Positions 17,711-26,341 of a stretch of DNA of 64,000 bases are shown here, in pieces; the stretch's first letter is position 1; every line of letters begins with the position of its first letter. The position numbers and the translations under genes were made by a program. The notes beneath the pieces are model-generated. The model ran no database searches. It was not told where the DNA came from and saw only the letters and a list, made by a program, of their open reading frames with translations. This DNA is from Acinetobacter calcoaceticus (lineage in GTDB: Bacteria; Pseudomonadota; Gammaproteobacteria; Pseudomonadales; Moraxellaceae), in NCBI RefSeq assembly GCF_900520355.1, contig NZ_LS999521.1, positions 434,001 to 498,000 on the forward strand, read 5' to 3'.

Positions 17711-18583
17711 ATGAATGCGTTAACCCAAGAACTAGTCGAGCTTCTCACTTTAGAAAAGCTAGAAGAAAATATTTACCGTGGCATGAGCCGTAATCTTGTC
17801 GGTAAACGTGTCTTTGGTGGACAGGTTTTGGGTCAGGCTTTACGTGCAGCATCTTATACTACTGATCGCCCAGCGCATTCTTTACATGCATATTTTTTAT
17901 ATGGCGGCGATATTAATGCCCCGATTATCTATGAAGTAGACCGTTTACGGGATGGGAAGAGCTTTGTAAGTCGTCAAGTTCGTGCGATTCAGCATGGACG
18001 AGTCATATTTTCAGCGATGGTTTCTTTTGCCAATCCAGAAGAAGGCTTGAACTATCAACATCAAGAACCTGAGTATCCTGCACCAGAAACGCTTAAATCT
18101 GAAAATGAGTTGAAACAGGGTATTTTAAACTTTGTACCTGAAAATGTTCGCGCGAGTTTCATGCGTGAGCGCCATGTAGAAATTCGCCCAATTGATCCGG
18201 TAAATCCATTTCAGCCGCAACCCGAAGCTCCATATAATGCGCACTATATCCGTACGCATGACCGTATTCCAAAACAATTAGATGATATTGCACTGCATCA
18301 AGCGATTGTTGCCTTTTATTCAGACTTTACCTTAATGACAACGGCTTTAAGACCGCATGGGCTGAGTTACATTTCTCCAAGTTTGCAATGTGCAAGTATT
18401 GATCATGCGATTTATTTCCATCGTCCACTGCGTGCGGATGAGTGGATGTTGTATGACATGGAAGCAACCGTAAGTGCGGCTTCAAGAGGTTTAAACTTCG
18501 GACGTATGTGGCAAAATGGTCAGCTTGTATGCAGTACAGTACAAGAGGGTTTAATCCGTTTACGGGAAATTGAAACTCAATAG
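17711..18583 (+). CDS. tesB: Acyl-CoA thioesterase II (TesB)
   Basis: A 290-residue double-hotdog thioesterase that hydrolyses medium and long acyl-CoA. The catalytic elements match E. coli TesB: Asp in FYSDFTLM, the ASIDH position (Ser where E. coli has Thr) and Gln in STVQEGLIR. The ATG at 17711 was chosen because AAGGT lies 8 bases upstream and the resulting length fits the family. Its terminator is immediately downstream. Confidence 0.93.
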   Translation: MNALTQELVELLTLEKLEENIYRGMSRNLVGKRVFGGQVLGQALRAASYTTDRPAHSLHAYFLYGGDINAPIIYEVDRLRDGKSFVSRQVRAIQHGRVIFSAMVSFANPEEGLNYQHQEPEYPAPETLKSENELKQGILNFVPENVRASFMRERHVEIRPIDPVNPFQPQPEAPYNAHYIRTHDRIPKQLDDIALHQAIVAFYSDFTLMTTALRPHGLSYISPSLQCASIDHAIYFHRPLRADEWMLYDMEATVSAASRGLNFGRMWQNGQLVCSTVQEGLIRLREIETQ

Positions 18584-18590
18584 GCCTTTT

Positions 18591-18620
18591 AAAAAAGCCA
18601 TCTAATCAGATGGCTTTTTT
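18591..18620 (+). terminator. Rho-independent terminator after tesB
   Basis: Arms AAAAAAGCCATCT (18591-18603) and AGATGGCTTTTTT (18608-18620) with an AATC loop and a further T. Confidence 0.93.
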
Positions 18621-18720
18621 TATTTTTAATGGGAACGATGTGACAAAAAATTTCTCGAATGAAAAGCAAGCTCATGTCATATTGTAAATAGGTACGCCAA
18701 CTGAAAAAAATAATGCTGAT

Positions 18721-19959
18721 ATGAACTTAAATACACAAATTCTGATTGCCGCCATTTTAGGTTTGGCCTTTGGTTTCCTACTCACAATGTATCCAGATAC
18801 AGCTTTTGTAAAACATAGTTTATATGGGCTTGGAATATTAAGTAGTGTTTTTATTGGGCTGCTTAAAATGCTTTTGGTACCTTTAATTTTTAGTTCGATT
18901 GTTGTAGGTGTATCAAATCTACAAGCAGGCGGACAGTTAGGGCCAGTCTGGAAAATTACATTTTTATGCTGTTTAACTACCACGACTTTAGCTCTAATTT
19001 TAGGCATTAGTTGTGCTCATTTGTTTGAAGTAGGACGTGGCATAGATATTTCTATTTTTCAGAACTCTATGCAAAATTATCAAGCACCAGATAGTTTAAA
19101 CCCCGCAAGTTTTTTCACGAATTTTATTCAAAATACTTTAATCAATCCATTTAAAGCATTTAGTGATGGTAACGTTTTAGCTGTCGTGGTCTTTGCTTTA
19201 TTTGTTGGTGTCGCTTTGGTACAGGGTGGGGAACGTTTCAAAAGTATTCGTGTATTGAGTCACCAATTCTTTGAAATGATGATGCTGCTGGTTGGCTGGG
19301 TCATGAAATTAGCGCCTTTGGGTATTTTTGCTTTATTAGCAAAGTTAATGGCAACAGAAGATATTTCAGTATTAAGTCGTTTGGCTGAGTTTGCAGCCGT
19401 TGTAACGGGTACAACTATTTTTCATGGTGCCGTTGTTCTACCACTACTTCTTTGGATTTTTGGCCGTATGAGCCCGTGGACCTTTTTTAAAGGAACGCGT
19501 ACAGCCCTGATTACAGCATTTGCAACTAGTTCTAGCTCTGCCACTATGCCGCTGAGTATGAAATGTGCACAAGAAAACTTGGGTGTACGTCCTCAAACCG
19601 CAGGATTTGTTATTCCACTAGGCACCCAGTTAAACATGGATGGTACTGCTTTATATGAAGCAGCAGCAGCACTGTTTGTAGCAAATTTAGTGGGCTTGGA
19701 TTTAAACCTGACACAGCAAATTATAGTCTGTTTAACAGCAATGATTGCATCACTTGGTGCGCCAGGAATACCTAGCGCTGGCATGGTCACCATGATTATG
19801 GTTTTACAATCGGTGGGTTTGCCCGCCGAGGCAATTGCAATTCTGCTCCCGATTGACCGTTTATTAGATACAGTAAGAACGGTGGTAAATGTGCAGGGTG
19901 ATATGATGATTAGTGTGGTTGTAGACCGTTATACGAAAGATAAAGATATCAGTGTCTAA
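18721..19959 (+). CDS. Dicarboxylate/amino acid:cation symporter (DAACS family)
   Basis: A 412-residue inner-membrane symporter of the glutamate/C4-dicarboxylate family. The serine-rich hairpin signature TAFATSSSSATMPLSMKC is present, as are the TM7 NMDGTALYEA segment and the second hairpin GAPGIPSAG. The substrate could be glutamate, aspartate or a dicarboxylate; sequence alone does not decide between GltP-like and DctA-like. It is a single-gene unit flanked by terminators. Confidence 0.9.
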   Translation: MNLNTQILIAAILGLAFGFLLTMYPDTAFVKHSLYGLGILSSVFIGLLKMLLVPLIFSSIVVGVSNLQAGGQLGPVWKITFLCCLTTTTLALILGISCAHLFEVGRGIDISIFQNSMQNYQAPDSLNPASFFTNFIQNTLINPFKAFSDGNVLAVVVFALFVGVALVQGGERFKSIRVLSHQFFEMMMLLVGWVMKLAPLGIFALLAKLMATEDISVLSRLAEFAAVVTGTTIFHGAVVLPLLLWIFGRMSPWTFFKGTRTALITAFATSSSSATMPLSMKCAQENLGVRPQTAGFVIPLGTQLNMDGTALYEAAAALFVANLVGLDLNLTQQIIVCLTAMIASLGAPGIPSAGMVTMIMVLQSVGLPAEAIAILLPIDRLLDTVRTVVNVQGDMMISVVVDRYTKDKDISV

Positions 19960-19973
19960 TATCTATAAATCAA

Positions 19974-20003
19974 AAAAAAGCAGGATTTAAATCCTGCTTT
20001 TTT
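19974..20003. terminator. Bidirectional terminator between the symporter and the metal hydrolase gene
   Basis: Arms AAAAAAGCAGGAT (19974-19986) and ATCCTGCTTTTTT (19991-20003) with a TTAA loop. It serves two converging genes. Confidence 0.92.
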
Positions 20004-20006
20004 ATT

Positions 20007-20957
20007 TTAAGCGGCTTGTAGCTCTGCTCTTTTTGCTGCTGGAGATTGCGATAAATAACCAACCGCATCTTCAGTGCTGCCTTCTTTGACTGGATCATAC
20101 CAAGGCATGAGGTAATCAATTTGTTGAGCAATAAGCCAGATAGGATTTGGTAAAACCTGATTATCTTTACGGCTAATTTTGTACCATTCTACAGCAACCC
20201 AAACTGGGAAAAATCTAGATTTAGCAGCATCGGCAAAACGTGGGTCTTGCTTCATAATATGTGCTGCACCGTCTACCCATAATCCGAGTACCAGTACAAT
20301 CACTGCAAGACTTAAGTAGTAACGTGGAATATAGCCACCACCAAGATGACGATATAAATCAAAGGCTACGGTACGGTGTTCAATTTCTTCTGAACCATGC
20401 CATTTAACCAGATCGACCATTTCAGGATCGGCACCTAATTCTTCCCAACGCTTGTTATAAAGTGCATATTTACCTAACACACAGGTCATGTGTTCGACTG
20501 TGGCAACAACTCCTAAACGGAATAAATCCCATTGGTCTTGTAAAAAATTTGGAACTTCTTTATCAAATGGTTTATCTGCTAAAGCTTTATTAAATAAATA
20601 ATTCATAATGTCCAGATTTCTCTGGATATCAATATTACGGACGCTTAAATATTCTTTGTTTGCAGAAGTATGTGCGTTGGCATGCATAGCTTCTTGACGG
20701 ATAAAAGCTTGGACATCTTGTCTAAGTTTTTCGTCAGTAATACTTGGTAAAACCTTGTTGTATAAACGGCAAAACCAGAACTCTCCAGCTGGCAAAATAT
20801 TATTAATTTCATTAATAAAATAGCTTGCGAAAGGCTGATTAGGAATCCAGTCGACAGGGGTATCTTTCCAGTCAAATTTTACTTTACGTGGAAGAATTTT
20901 ATAATCAATAGAAGAACCTAAAGCCTTGTTCTTCAAAAAAGATAACAATTTCATCAT
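20007..20957 (-). CDS. Predicted metal-dependent hydrolase (PF10118 type)
   Basis: A 316-residue protein resembling the PF10118 group of predicted metal-dependent hydrolases. Conserved acidic/His segments that could bind a di-metal centre are visible: RQEAMHANAH (about residue 88-97), ATVEHMTC and HGSEEIEHRTVAFD. Their spacing is reminiscent of ferritin-like helices. A hydrophobic stretch near residue 230 (YLSLAVIVLVLGLWV) suggests membrane contact. Two adjacent ATG codons follow AGGAC; either may be used. The activity is not established. Confidence 0.75.
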   Translation of the reverse strand: MMKLLSFLKNKALGSSIDYKILPRKVKFDWKDTPVDWIPNQPFASYFINEINNILPAGEFWFCRLYNKVLPSITDEKLRQDVQAFIRQEAMHANAHTSANKEYLSVRNIDIQRNLDIMNYLFNKALADKPFDKEVPNFLQDQWDLFRLGVVATVEHMTCVLGKYALYNKRWEELGADPEMVDLVKWHGSEEIEHRTVAFDLYRHLGGGYIPRYYLSLAVIVLVLGLWVDGAAHIMKQDPRFADAAKSRFFPVWVAVEWYKISRKDNQVLPNPIWLIAQQIDYLMPWYDPVKEGSTEDAVGYLSQSPAAKRAELQAA

Positions 20958-21081
20958 TTAGTCCTGATTTTTAACTCGATGAAGTTAACAACGAGTATAA
21001 AAAAAGCCCCTACATTTGTGTTTAGCAATAGGGGACAATTGAGTATAAATTTAACGAAGAAATTGTATCTGTAGGGATAAT

Positions 21082-21858
21082 TTAGCTTTCAGCATCCTCA
21101 TCTGATGCTTCAGGGATTGAATCGACATCAAATTCTGGCTGTTGATCCAATGTGAAATGTAGACGCCCTGCCATAACACTTGCTAGCTCTTCTAAGCCTA
21201 TCTTATTAAGTGAGGAGAAAAGTTGAATAGAAAAATCAAGCTTCATCTTTTTAAGTTGTTGCTTAACTTCTAATAGAACTTTATTTGCGGGGCCACGATT
21301 AAGTTTGTCTGCTTTTGTTAGTAGTATATGAACAAATAGATGACGTGAATAAGCCCACTCTAGCATCATCATGTCGAAATGCTGTAGAGGATGGCGAATA
21401 TCCATAAGTAACACTAAACCTTGTAAGCTTTGGCGGTGGATTAGATAGTTTTCTAATTCTTTTTGCCACACCCGTTTCATATCTTCAGGTACAGCTGCAT
21501 AACCGTAACCTGGAAGATCGACTAAACGTTGATCAGGGTTGCCTAGACTAAAGAAGTTAATCATCTGAGTACGGCCAGGTCTTTTAGAGGCGCGTGCTAG
21601 TTGTTTCTGATTAGTTAAAGCATTAATCGCACTAGATTTACCAGCATTTGAGCGTCCTGCAAAAGCAATCTCGTAGCCACTATCTTCAACACAAAGTGCC
21701 AATTTAGGTGCACTCATTAGGAACTCAGCTTGGCGTAACCAGTTTAATGATTGCACAGCGTATGCTGTGATCGCCGGATCTGGTGCTTTTTCATAGCTGA
21801 TCTTTTGCTTGGGTGCGAGTCTGGCTTTGGTGTCTTTCGATTTTTCACTACGACGCAT
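21082..21858 (-). CDS. engB: Ribosome biogenesis GTP-binding protein EngB/YsxC
   Basis: A 258-residue small GTPase required for assembly of the 50S subunit. G1 is GRSNAGKSS (68-76), G3 is DLPGYG and G4 is TKAD. The N terminus is about 40 residues longer than in E. coli and rich in Lys/Arg, and the C-terminal tail is acidic (PEASDEDAES). It is an independent minus-strand gene between the metal hydrolase gene and nsrR. Confidence 0.93.
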   Translation of the reverse strand: MRRSEKSKDTKARLAPKQKISYEKAPDPAITAYAVQSLNWLRQAEFLMSAPKLALCVEDSGYEIAFAGRSNAGKSSAINALTNQKQLARASKRPGRTQMINFFSLGNPDQRLVDLPGYGYAAVPEDMKRVWQKELENYLIHRQSLQGLVLLMDIRHPLQHFDMMMLEWAYSRHLFVHILLTKADKLNRGPANKVLLEVKQQLKKMKLDFSIQLFSSLNKIGLEELASVMAGRLHFTLDQQPEFDVDSIPEASDEDAES

Positions 21859-21956
21859 AAAAAATAACTTTTTAAATGAGAGGGCTCGTGCCTAGTATAA
21901 AGGAGCTTGGTTGTTCTTGCTAATTTTCAATAGATTTAACCCATAAAGGGTATTTA

Positions 21957-22394
21957 TTAGATTTGCAAAAAAGCGATAGGAGAATTAGGTGGGGCAGACT
22001 TTGATTGCTGCAAAACCTCTCCAAGTGTGTATTGGTCTAGACTTTGGTAAAAGCTTTCTAAAGCTTGGTCAAGAATACCTTTTAGACCACAATGTGCACG
22101 CAGCACACAAGGTGGTGTATTGCATTCAACAATTTGGTGATCACCCTGTAAGATTCGAACAATTGAACCTAAATTTGAATTAAGGGCTTCTGGATTTAAA
22201 CGAATTCCACCACCTTTTCCACGAATAGTAATGATCCATTCTTGTTTGCCCATAAAGTGGACAATTTTAACCAGATGGTTTTGTGAAACATGCAAATCTT
22301 TCGCGATTTCTGCAATCGTGTAGGGTGCATCACTTGGGCGAGCAACGTACATTAATATTCGTAATGCATAATCGGTAAATTTATTAAGCTGCAT
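21957..22394 (-). CDS. nsrR: Rrf2-family nitric-oxide-sensing repressor, NsrR type
   Basis: A 145-residue Rrf2 regulator beginning MQLNKFTDYALRILMYVA. Cysteines at 91, 96 and 102 (ECNTPPCVLRAHC) match the numbering and C-x4-C-x5-C spacing of the E. coli NsrR iron-sulfur ligands and differ from IscR. A winged-helix domain fills the first 80 residues. NsrR loses DNA binding when its cluster reacts with NO. It lies downstream of, and on the same strand as, a globin gene whose promoter carries an NsrR-type palindrome. The ATG at 22394 gives the family N terminus; a codon at 22403 would add MVI. Confidence 0.9.
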   Translation of the reverse strand: MQLNKFTDYALRILMYVARPSDAPYTIAEIAKDLHVSQNHLVKIVHFMGKQEWIITIRGKGGGIRLNPEALNSNLGSIVRILQGDHQIVECNTPPCVLRAHCGLKGILDQALESFYQSLDQYTLGEVLQQSKSAPPNSPIAFLQI

Positions 22395-22435
22395 GATCAC
22401 CAAAAATGGGAAGAATAAAAAGGATGATCATCTTA

Positions 22436-22467
22436 GCCTGAAAGTCTAAATAAGAAAACTTTCAGGC
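22436..22467 (-). terminator. Hairpin between the globin gene and nsrR
   Basis: Perfect 10-base arms GCCTGAAAGT (22436-22445) and ACTTTCAGGC (22458-22467) with a 12-base loop. On the transcribed minus strand no T run follows immediately; TTTTT comes 15 bases later. It could be a partial terminator or a processing site that sets the nsrR level. Confidence 0.45.
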
Positions 22468-22481
22468 AAGAGGTTTTTATA

Positions 22482-23246
22482 TTAGAGCGTTAAAGGCGCT
22501 GAAACTTGAACTTGATCGCCAACTCTATAATGTTCAAGCAAGATGTTTGAAACTGAGAATTCAGTATGATTTTCTTCAGGCTGAACTTCAAAATGATATG
22601 AGTTGTTTTCCTGAGCTTCTGTAAATTTAAATGCTTTTGGTTGCTCAAGCTGTTGTTCTGGAACTTGTACTTTAACCGAGATAAAAGCATTCGCAGGACC
22701 GCTAAGTACGTCTTCATGGTCAGTTGCTTTTAAGGTAAAACGTTTTCCAGATTCAAGAGGATCGATTTGAGTAATTTCAAATGAACGCCAGCCAGCCCAT
22801 CCACCATTTAAATTTTCAAGTTGTTCATATTTTTGTTTTTCAACACCAATCAAGATATCTGCTAATTGTAAATAAGCCTGTTTCCACGCTTCGATAAGTT
22901 CTGACTCAAATGGAACGTTGAGTACTTCACTAATTGAATGAAGTAAGTTGTCGCCAACAATTGTATATTGGTCGGGTTGAATATCTAAGCTCACATGCTT
23001 AGTTGTAATGCGTTCAACTGCTTTAGCTAAAACAGAAGGGTTTTCAATATTTTCTGCATATGCAAGTACTGCGGCTGCAAGAGCGCGAGGCTGACGTAAG
23101 CTAGTTTGGTCATCTAAGTTAAAAACATTTTTTAATTCAGGATTGTTATTAAGCATACGCTTATAAAAGTATGTAGTAAGCGTAACACCGTGTTCACGTA
23201 AAACAGGTACAGTAGATTTAACGAGTTCAATTTGTTGTGGAGTCAT
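22482..23246 (-). CDS. Shortened flavohaemoglobin: globin plus FAD-domain-like module, no NAD domain
   Basis: A 254-residue protein aligned with the first two domains of Hmp, the NO dioxygenase. The globin pocket is complete: B10 Tyr28, E7 Gln52, proximal His84, with Tyr94 nearby. Residues 150-254 resemble the FAD-binding barrel and end at YRVGDQVQVSAPLTL, exactly where Hmp would enter its NAD-binding domain, so about 140 residues are missing. The FAD-binding RxYS motif is replaced by KAFKF. The frame ends in a normal stop and nothing Hmp-like follows, so this is not a recent frameshift. It could be a NO-binding or NO-detoxifying globin needing an external reductase. The promoter overlaps an NsrR-type operator. 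Confidence 0.85.
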   Translation of the reverse strand: MTPQQIELVKSTVPVLREHGVTLTTYFYKRMLNNNPELKNVFNLDDQTSLRQPRALAAAVLAYAENIENPSVLAKAVERITTKHVSLDIQPDQYTIVGDNLLHSISEVLNVPFESELIEAWKQAYLQLADILIGVEKQKYEQLENLNGGWAGWRSFEITQIDPLESGKRFTLKATDHEDVLSGPANAFISVKVQVPEQQLEQPKAFKFTEAQENNSYHFEVQPEENHTEFSVSNILLEHYRVGDQVQVSAPLTL

Positions 23247-23274
23247 GGCTAGACCTTATTTTATCTGGCTATAT

Positions 23275-23297
23275 AAGATGTATTTAAAATACATCTT
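23275..23297 (-). promoter_or_regulatory. NsrR-type operator, perfect 11-1-11 palindrome
   Basis: AAGATGTATTT (23275-23285), one A, then AAATACATCTT (23287-23297) is a flawless inverted repeat. The enterobacterial NsrR consensus is AAGATGCATTT-N-AAATGCATCTT, so only one position per arm differs. It starts 29 bases upstream of the globin start codon and covers the predicted -10. Confidence 0.85.
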
Positions 23298-23314
23298 TAA
23301 AAAAGTAATCGCAA
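23286..23314 (-). promoter_or_regulatory. Promoter of the globin gene
   Basis: On the minus strand TTGCGA (23314-23309), a 17-base spacer and TATTTT (23291-23286) form a sigma-70-like promoter. The -10 lies inside the NsrR-type palindrome, so bound repressor would block polymerase. Confidence 0.6.
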
Positions 23315-23339
23315 TAGATTTTTTATAAAAACCATAAAA

Positions 23340-23368
23340 AAATTAGGGAATATAAAATTCCCTAATTT
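23340..23368 (-). terminator. Terminator after the YjgR-like gene
   Basis: Arms AAATTAGGGAAT (23340-23351) and ATTCCCTAATTT (23357-23368) with a 5-base loop. On the minus strand the stem is followed by TTTTTATGG. Confidence 0.8.
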
Positions 23369-23392
23369 AAAAGTGAAATATCTCTAAGAAAA

Positions 23393-24940
23393 TTACTTGC
23401 CAAATAATGAACCGAGCAGACCTCTTACTAATTTTTGACCTGTACTTCCACCTAAACTTCGTGCAGCACTTTTTGCAAAAGTACCCACAATATCTTGTGT
23501 AAGCTTGGCTCGTTCACGTGCTGCTCGTTCTTCTTCTTTTTGCTGTTCACGTGCTAATCGCTCTTGTTCCTTTGCTTGCTGCTTTGCTAAAGTTTCTTGC
23601 TCTTTTTCTTGTTGTTTAGCAAGTTCAGTATTTTGTTGTTGTTGCTCACGTTCAGCGACTTTATTTTGTAGCATTTCATAAGCGCTATCACGATCTACAG
23701 CCTGTTCATAAATGCCAGCAATAATACTTTGGGCGATAATATTCTTTCGCTCTTCTGGAGTAATTGGTGTAAAGGCAGAGTAAGGAGGCATCACCCAGCC
23801 ACGTTCTACAATTTGCGGTGTGCCTTGTTCATCAAGACAACTAATGAGTGCTTCACCAACAGCCAGTTCGGTAATGGCTTCATCAACTTTAAACTCTGGA
23901 TTGGCGCGGAAAGTATCTGCTGCGGTTTTTACTGCTTTTTGGTCTTTAGGTGTAAATGCACGTAGTGCATGTTGAATGCGGTTACCAAGCTGACCAAGAA
24001 CACTTTCTGGTAAATCGAGTGGATTTTGAGTAATAAAATAGATGCCAATACCTTTGGAGCGAATTAAACGTACAACTTGTTCAATTTTTTCTTGTAATGC
24101 TTGGCTGGCATTATCAAATAATAAGTGAGCTTCATCAAAGAAAAACACGAGTTTCGGTTTGTCTAGATCGCCAACTTCTGGAAGCTGTTCAAATAACTCT
24201 GATAGCATCCACAACAAGAAAGTAGCATATAGCTTAGGCGTATTCATGAGCTTGTCAGCAGCAAGAATATTGATATAACCATGTCCATTTGCATCAGTTT
24301 GTATAAAATCCAGAATATTTAAAGCAGGTTCACCAAAAAATTGTTCTCCACCTTGGTCGGCAAGAGCGAGCAAATTACGTTGAATAGCACCTAAGCTGGC
24401 TGGAGATAAATTGCCATATTCAGCTTTAAACTCGGCAGCATGCTCACTAACAAAAGTGATCATGGCTTTTAAGTCTTTAAAGTCGACTAACAGCAAACCT
24501 TGATCATCGGCAATACGAAATACGGCTGCTAAAACACCTTCTTGTGTGTCATTTAAATTGAGCATACGAGCCAATAAAATTGGCCCAATTTCAGAAATAG
24601 TAGTGCGAATAGGGTGGCCTTGTTGGCCGAATAGATCCCAGAAAATGACAGAGTTGGCAGCAAAAGGAACGCTATCAATCTGTAATAATTTTAGACGTTC
24701 ATTAAACTTATCTGAAGCTTCTCCTGATTTTGCGAGGCTCGAAACATCACCTTTAGCATCGGCAAGAAATACGGGTACGCCAATTCGAGAAAAACTCTCT
24801 GCTAGAACTTTCAATGTAACTGTTTTGCCTGTACCGGTAGCACCCGCAATTAATCCATGACGGTTGGCAAACTGGGAAAGCAAAACAATTTCTTTTGATG
24901 TGTCATTAATATTTTTAGCAATAACAATCGGTGTACCCAT
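23393..24940 (-). CDS. HerA/YjgR-type ATPase (DUF853)
   Basis: A 515-residue P-loop protein of the HerA-like YjgR group. Walker A is GATGTGKT (33-40) and Walker B is [10 protein letters not shown] (about 265-274); [20 protein letters not shown] marks the sensor region. Residues 405-475 form a highly charged coiled coil (repeated [12 protein letters not shown] units), and the C terminus ends with a glycine-rich patch ([13 protein letters not shown]). HerA proteins are DNA-translocating ATPases; the role of the bacterial YjgR branch is poorly known. It follows the cystathionine beta-lyase-like gene by 42 bases on the same strand. Confidence 0.85.
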   Translation of the reverse strand: MGTPIVIAKNINDTSKEIVLLSQFANRHGLIAGATGTGKTVTLKVLAESFSRIGVPVFLADAKGDVSSLAKSGEASDKFNERLKLLQIDSVPFAANSVIFWDLFGQQGHPIRTTISEIGPILLARMLNLNDTQEGVLAAVFRIADDQGLLLVDFKDLKAMITFVSEHAAEFKAEYGNLSPASLGAIQRNLLALADQGGEQFFGEPALNILDFIQTDANGHGYINILAADKLMNTPKLYATFLLWMLSELFEQLPEVGDLDKPKLVFFFDEAHLLFDNASQALQEKIEQVVRLIRSKGIGIYFITQNPLDLPESVLGQLGNRIQHALRAFTPKDQKAVKTAADTFRANPEFKVDEAITELAVGEALISCLDEQGTPQIVERGWVMPPYSAFTPITPEERKNIIAQSIIAGIYEQAVDRDSAYEMLQNKVAEREQQQQNTELAKQQEKEQETLAKQQAKEQERLAREQQKEEERAARERAKLTQDIVGTFAKSAARSLGGSTGQKLVRGLLGSLFGK

Positions 24941-24982
24941 ATATTTTTATCCTTTGGTGTGAGCCACTATAATGTTGTCGTT

Positions 24983-26185
24983 TTACAAATGTTTTAGTGC
25001 ATTTTCGATATCTTGTATTAAATCTTGCGGATCTTCTAGTCCTATACAGAATCGAACCAATAATCCTTGTTGTAAATGTGTATTCTCAAGTTTTCTCATC
25101 ATTTTTAAATCATAAAGCATGATCAGACTAACTGGTCCTCCCCAGCTAAAACCGAGCTTAAATAACTCTAATGCATCGCAGAAGCGACGTACTGCTGCCA
25201 TGTCATAATCTGGTTTGAAAATAACACTCACTAAACCTGCACTTTGACCATTTGTGCAGATTTCTTGCCAATATTGATAACTTGGGGCGGTCTCATCACT
25301 TGGATGTAGAACTTGTGCAAATTGAGTTTGGCCTTTTAGCCATTTAAGTAAAGTTTGAGCATTAGCAGATTGTTGTTCATAGCGTAAAGACATATGAGCA
25401 AGACTACGTTGAATTTGAGCAGCATCATCACCTGAAACTGCAATACCTAAAATAGCATGTGTGCGGAACAGACGGTGATGGAGTTTATCATCACGAGTTA
25501 CAATGCTGCCCATTAGGATATCACCGCCACCACTTGGATATTTGGTTAGTGCATGGACGGTTAAATCGACTGCTAGATTTTCATCAGAAAAATTAAAAGC
25601 ATTAAACGCAAGCCCAGCGCCCCAAGTGTTATCTAGCGCTGTTATTACGCCATGCTTTTTAGCTTTTTTAACTAGATTTTTAAGATCAGGGAATTCTAGA
25701 GTAACTGAACCCGCAGCCTCTAACCATAACAGTTTGCTTCTTTCAGTCGGTTGAAAACTTGAAGTATCAATAGGGTTATATACTTTAATAATAACGCCAT
25801 ATTGATTTTGTAGATAATTTAAATGTTCTAGGTTCGGTCCATAAATGTTGTCAGGTACCCATACTTCATCATTAGTGCTTAAAAATGCTGAGTTCACAAC
25901 ATTAATTGCAGATAAACCACTCGGTGCAAGCAAACAATGCAATCCACCTTCAATTTGCGCAATATTGTCGCCTAATGTGAAGGTAGTGGGGGTGCCATGC
26001 GTCCCATAACTATAGTCATAATCATCAGTCCAATGACGATCAAAAAGGTGCGAAGTTGATTTAAAAATAATAGTGGATGCACGAAATAAGGGTGGTTGCA
26101 CTGTTTCAATAAATTGCGGAGCCTTTCTTGGTGCATGAATGAGGCGAGTCTGAAAGTCGTTATGCTTTTTCATAGTGCGTTGCAT
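24983..26185 (-). CDS. metC: Cystathionine beta-lyase-like PLP enzyme (MetC type)
   Basis: A 400-residue enzyme of the Cys/Met metabolism PLP family, most like cystathionine beta-lyase, which makes homocysteine from cystathionine. The Schiff-base Lys lies in LTKYPSGGGD (about 213) and the cofactor-binding LDNTWGAGLAF precedes it. YGTHGTPTTF near residue 60 is the family active-site loop from the neighbouring subunit. Relatives include gamma-lyases, so the symbol is probable, not certain. It is divergent from a glutamine amidotransferase gene. Confidence 0.85.
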   Translation of the reverse strand: MQRTMKKHNDFQTRLIHAPRKAPQFIETVQPPLFRASTIIFKSTSHLFDRHWTDDYDYSYGTHGTPTTFTLGDNIAQIEGGLHCLLAPSGLSAINVVNSAFLSTNDEVWVPDNIYGPNLEHLNYLQNQYGVIIKVYNPIDTSSFQPTERSKLLWLEAAGSVTLEFPDLKNLVKKAKKHGVITALDNTWGAGLAFNAFNFSDENLAVDLTVHALTKYPSGGGDILMGSIVTRDDKLHHRLFRTHAILGIAVSGDDAAQIQRSLAHMSLRYEQQSANAQTLLKWLKGQTQFAQVLHPSDETAPSYQYWQEICTNGQSAGLVSVIFKPDYDMAAVRRFCDALELFKLGFSWGGPVSLIMLYDLKMMRKLENTHLQQGLLVRFCIGLEDPQDLIQDIENALKHL

Positions 26186-26341
26186 TTTAAATAATAAAGT
26201 TAGATTAAGAGAAATTTAGATTATTGGCTATATTTACGAAATTTTATAAGACGTTTCGTTACAGTAGACCTATAAAATAAAAACTTGGCTTTATTTTTGC
26301 AAAGACCACTACAACATTCTAACAACAATAGGTTTAAGCGC

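Noticed and set aside
22419..22434. AAGATGATCATCCTT upstream of nsrR as a second NsrR operator
   Set aside because: Only the outer AAGATG half-site fits; the centre does not keep the 11-1-11 layout, so autoregulation is not supported by sequence.
22482..22717. Second minus-strand frame inside the globin gene as evidence of a frameshifted reductase domain
   Set aside because: Its translation (Lys/Leu/Asn-rich) shows no NAD-binding motif, and the annotated frame ends cleanly at the domain border.
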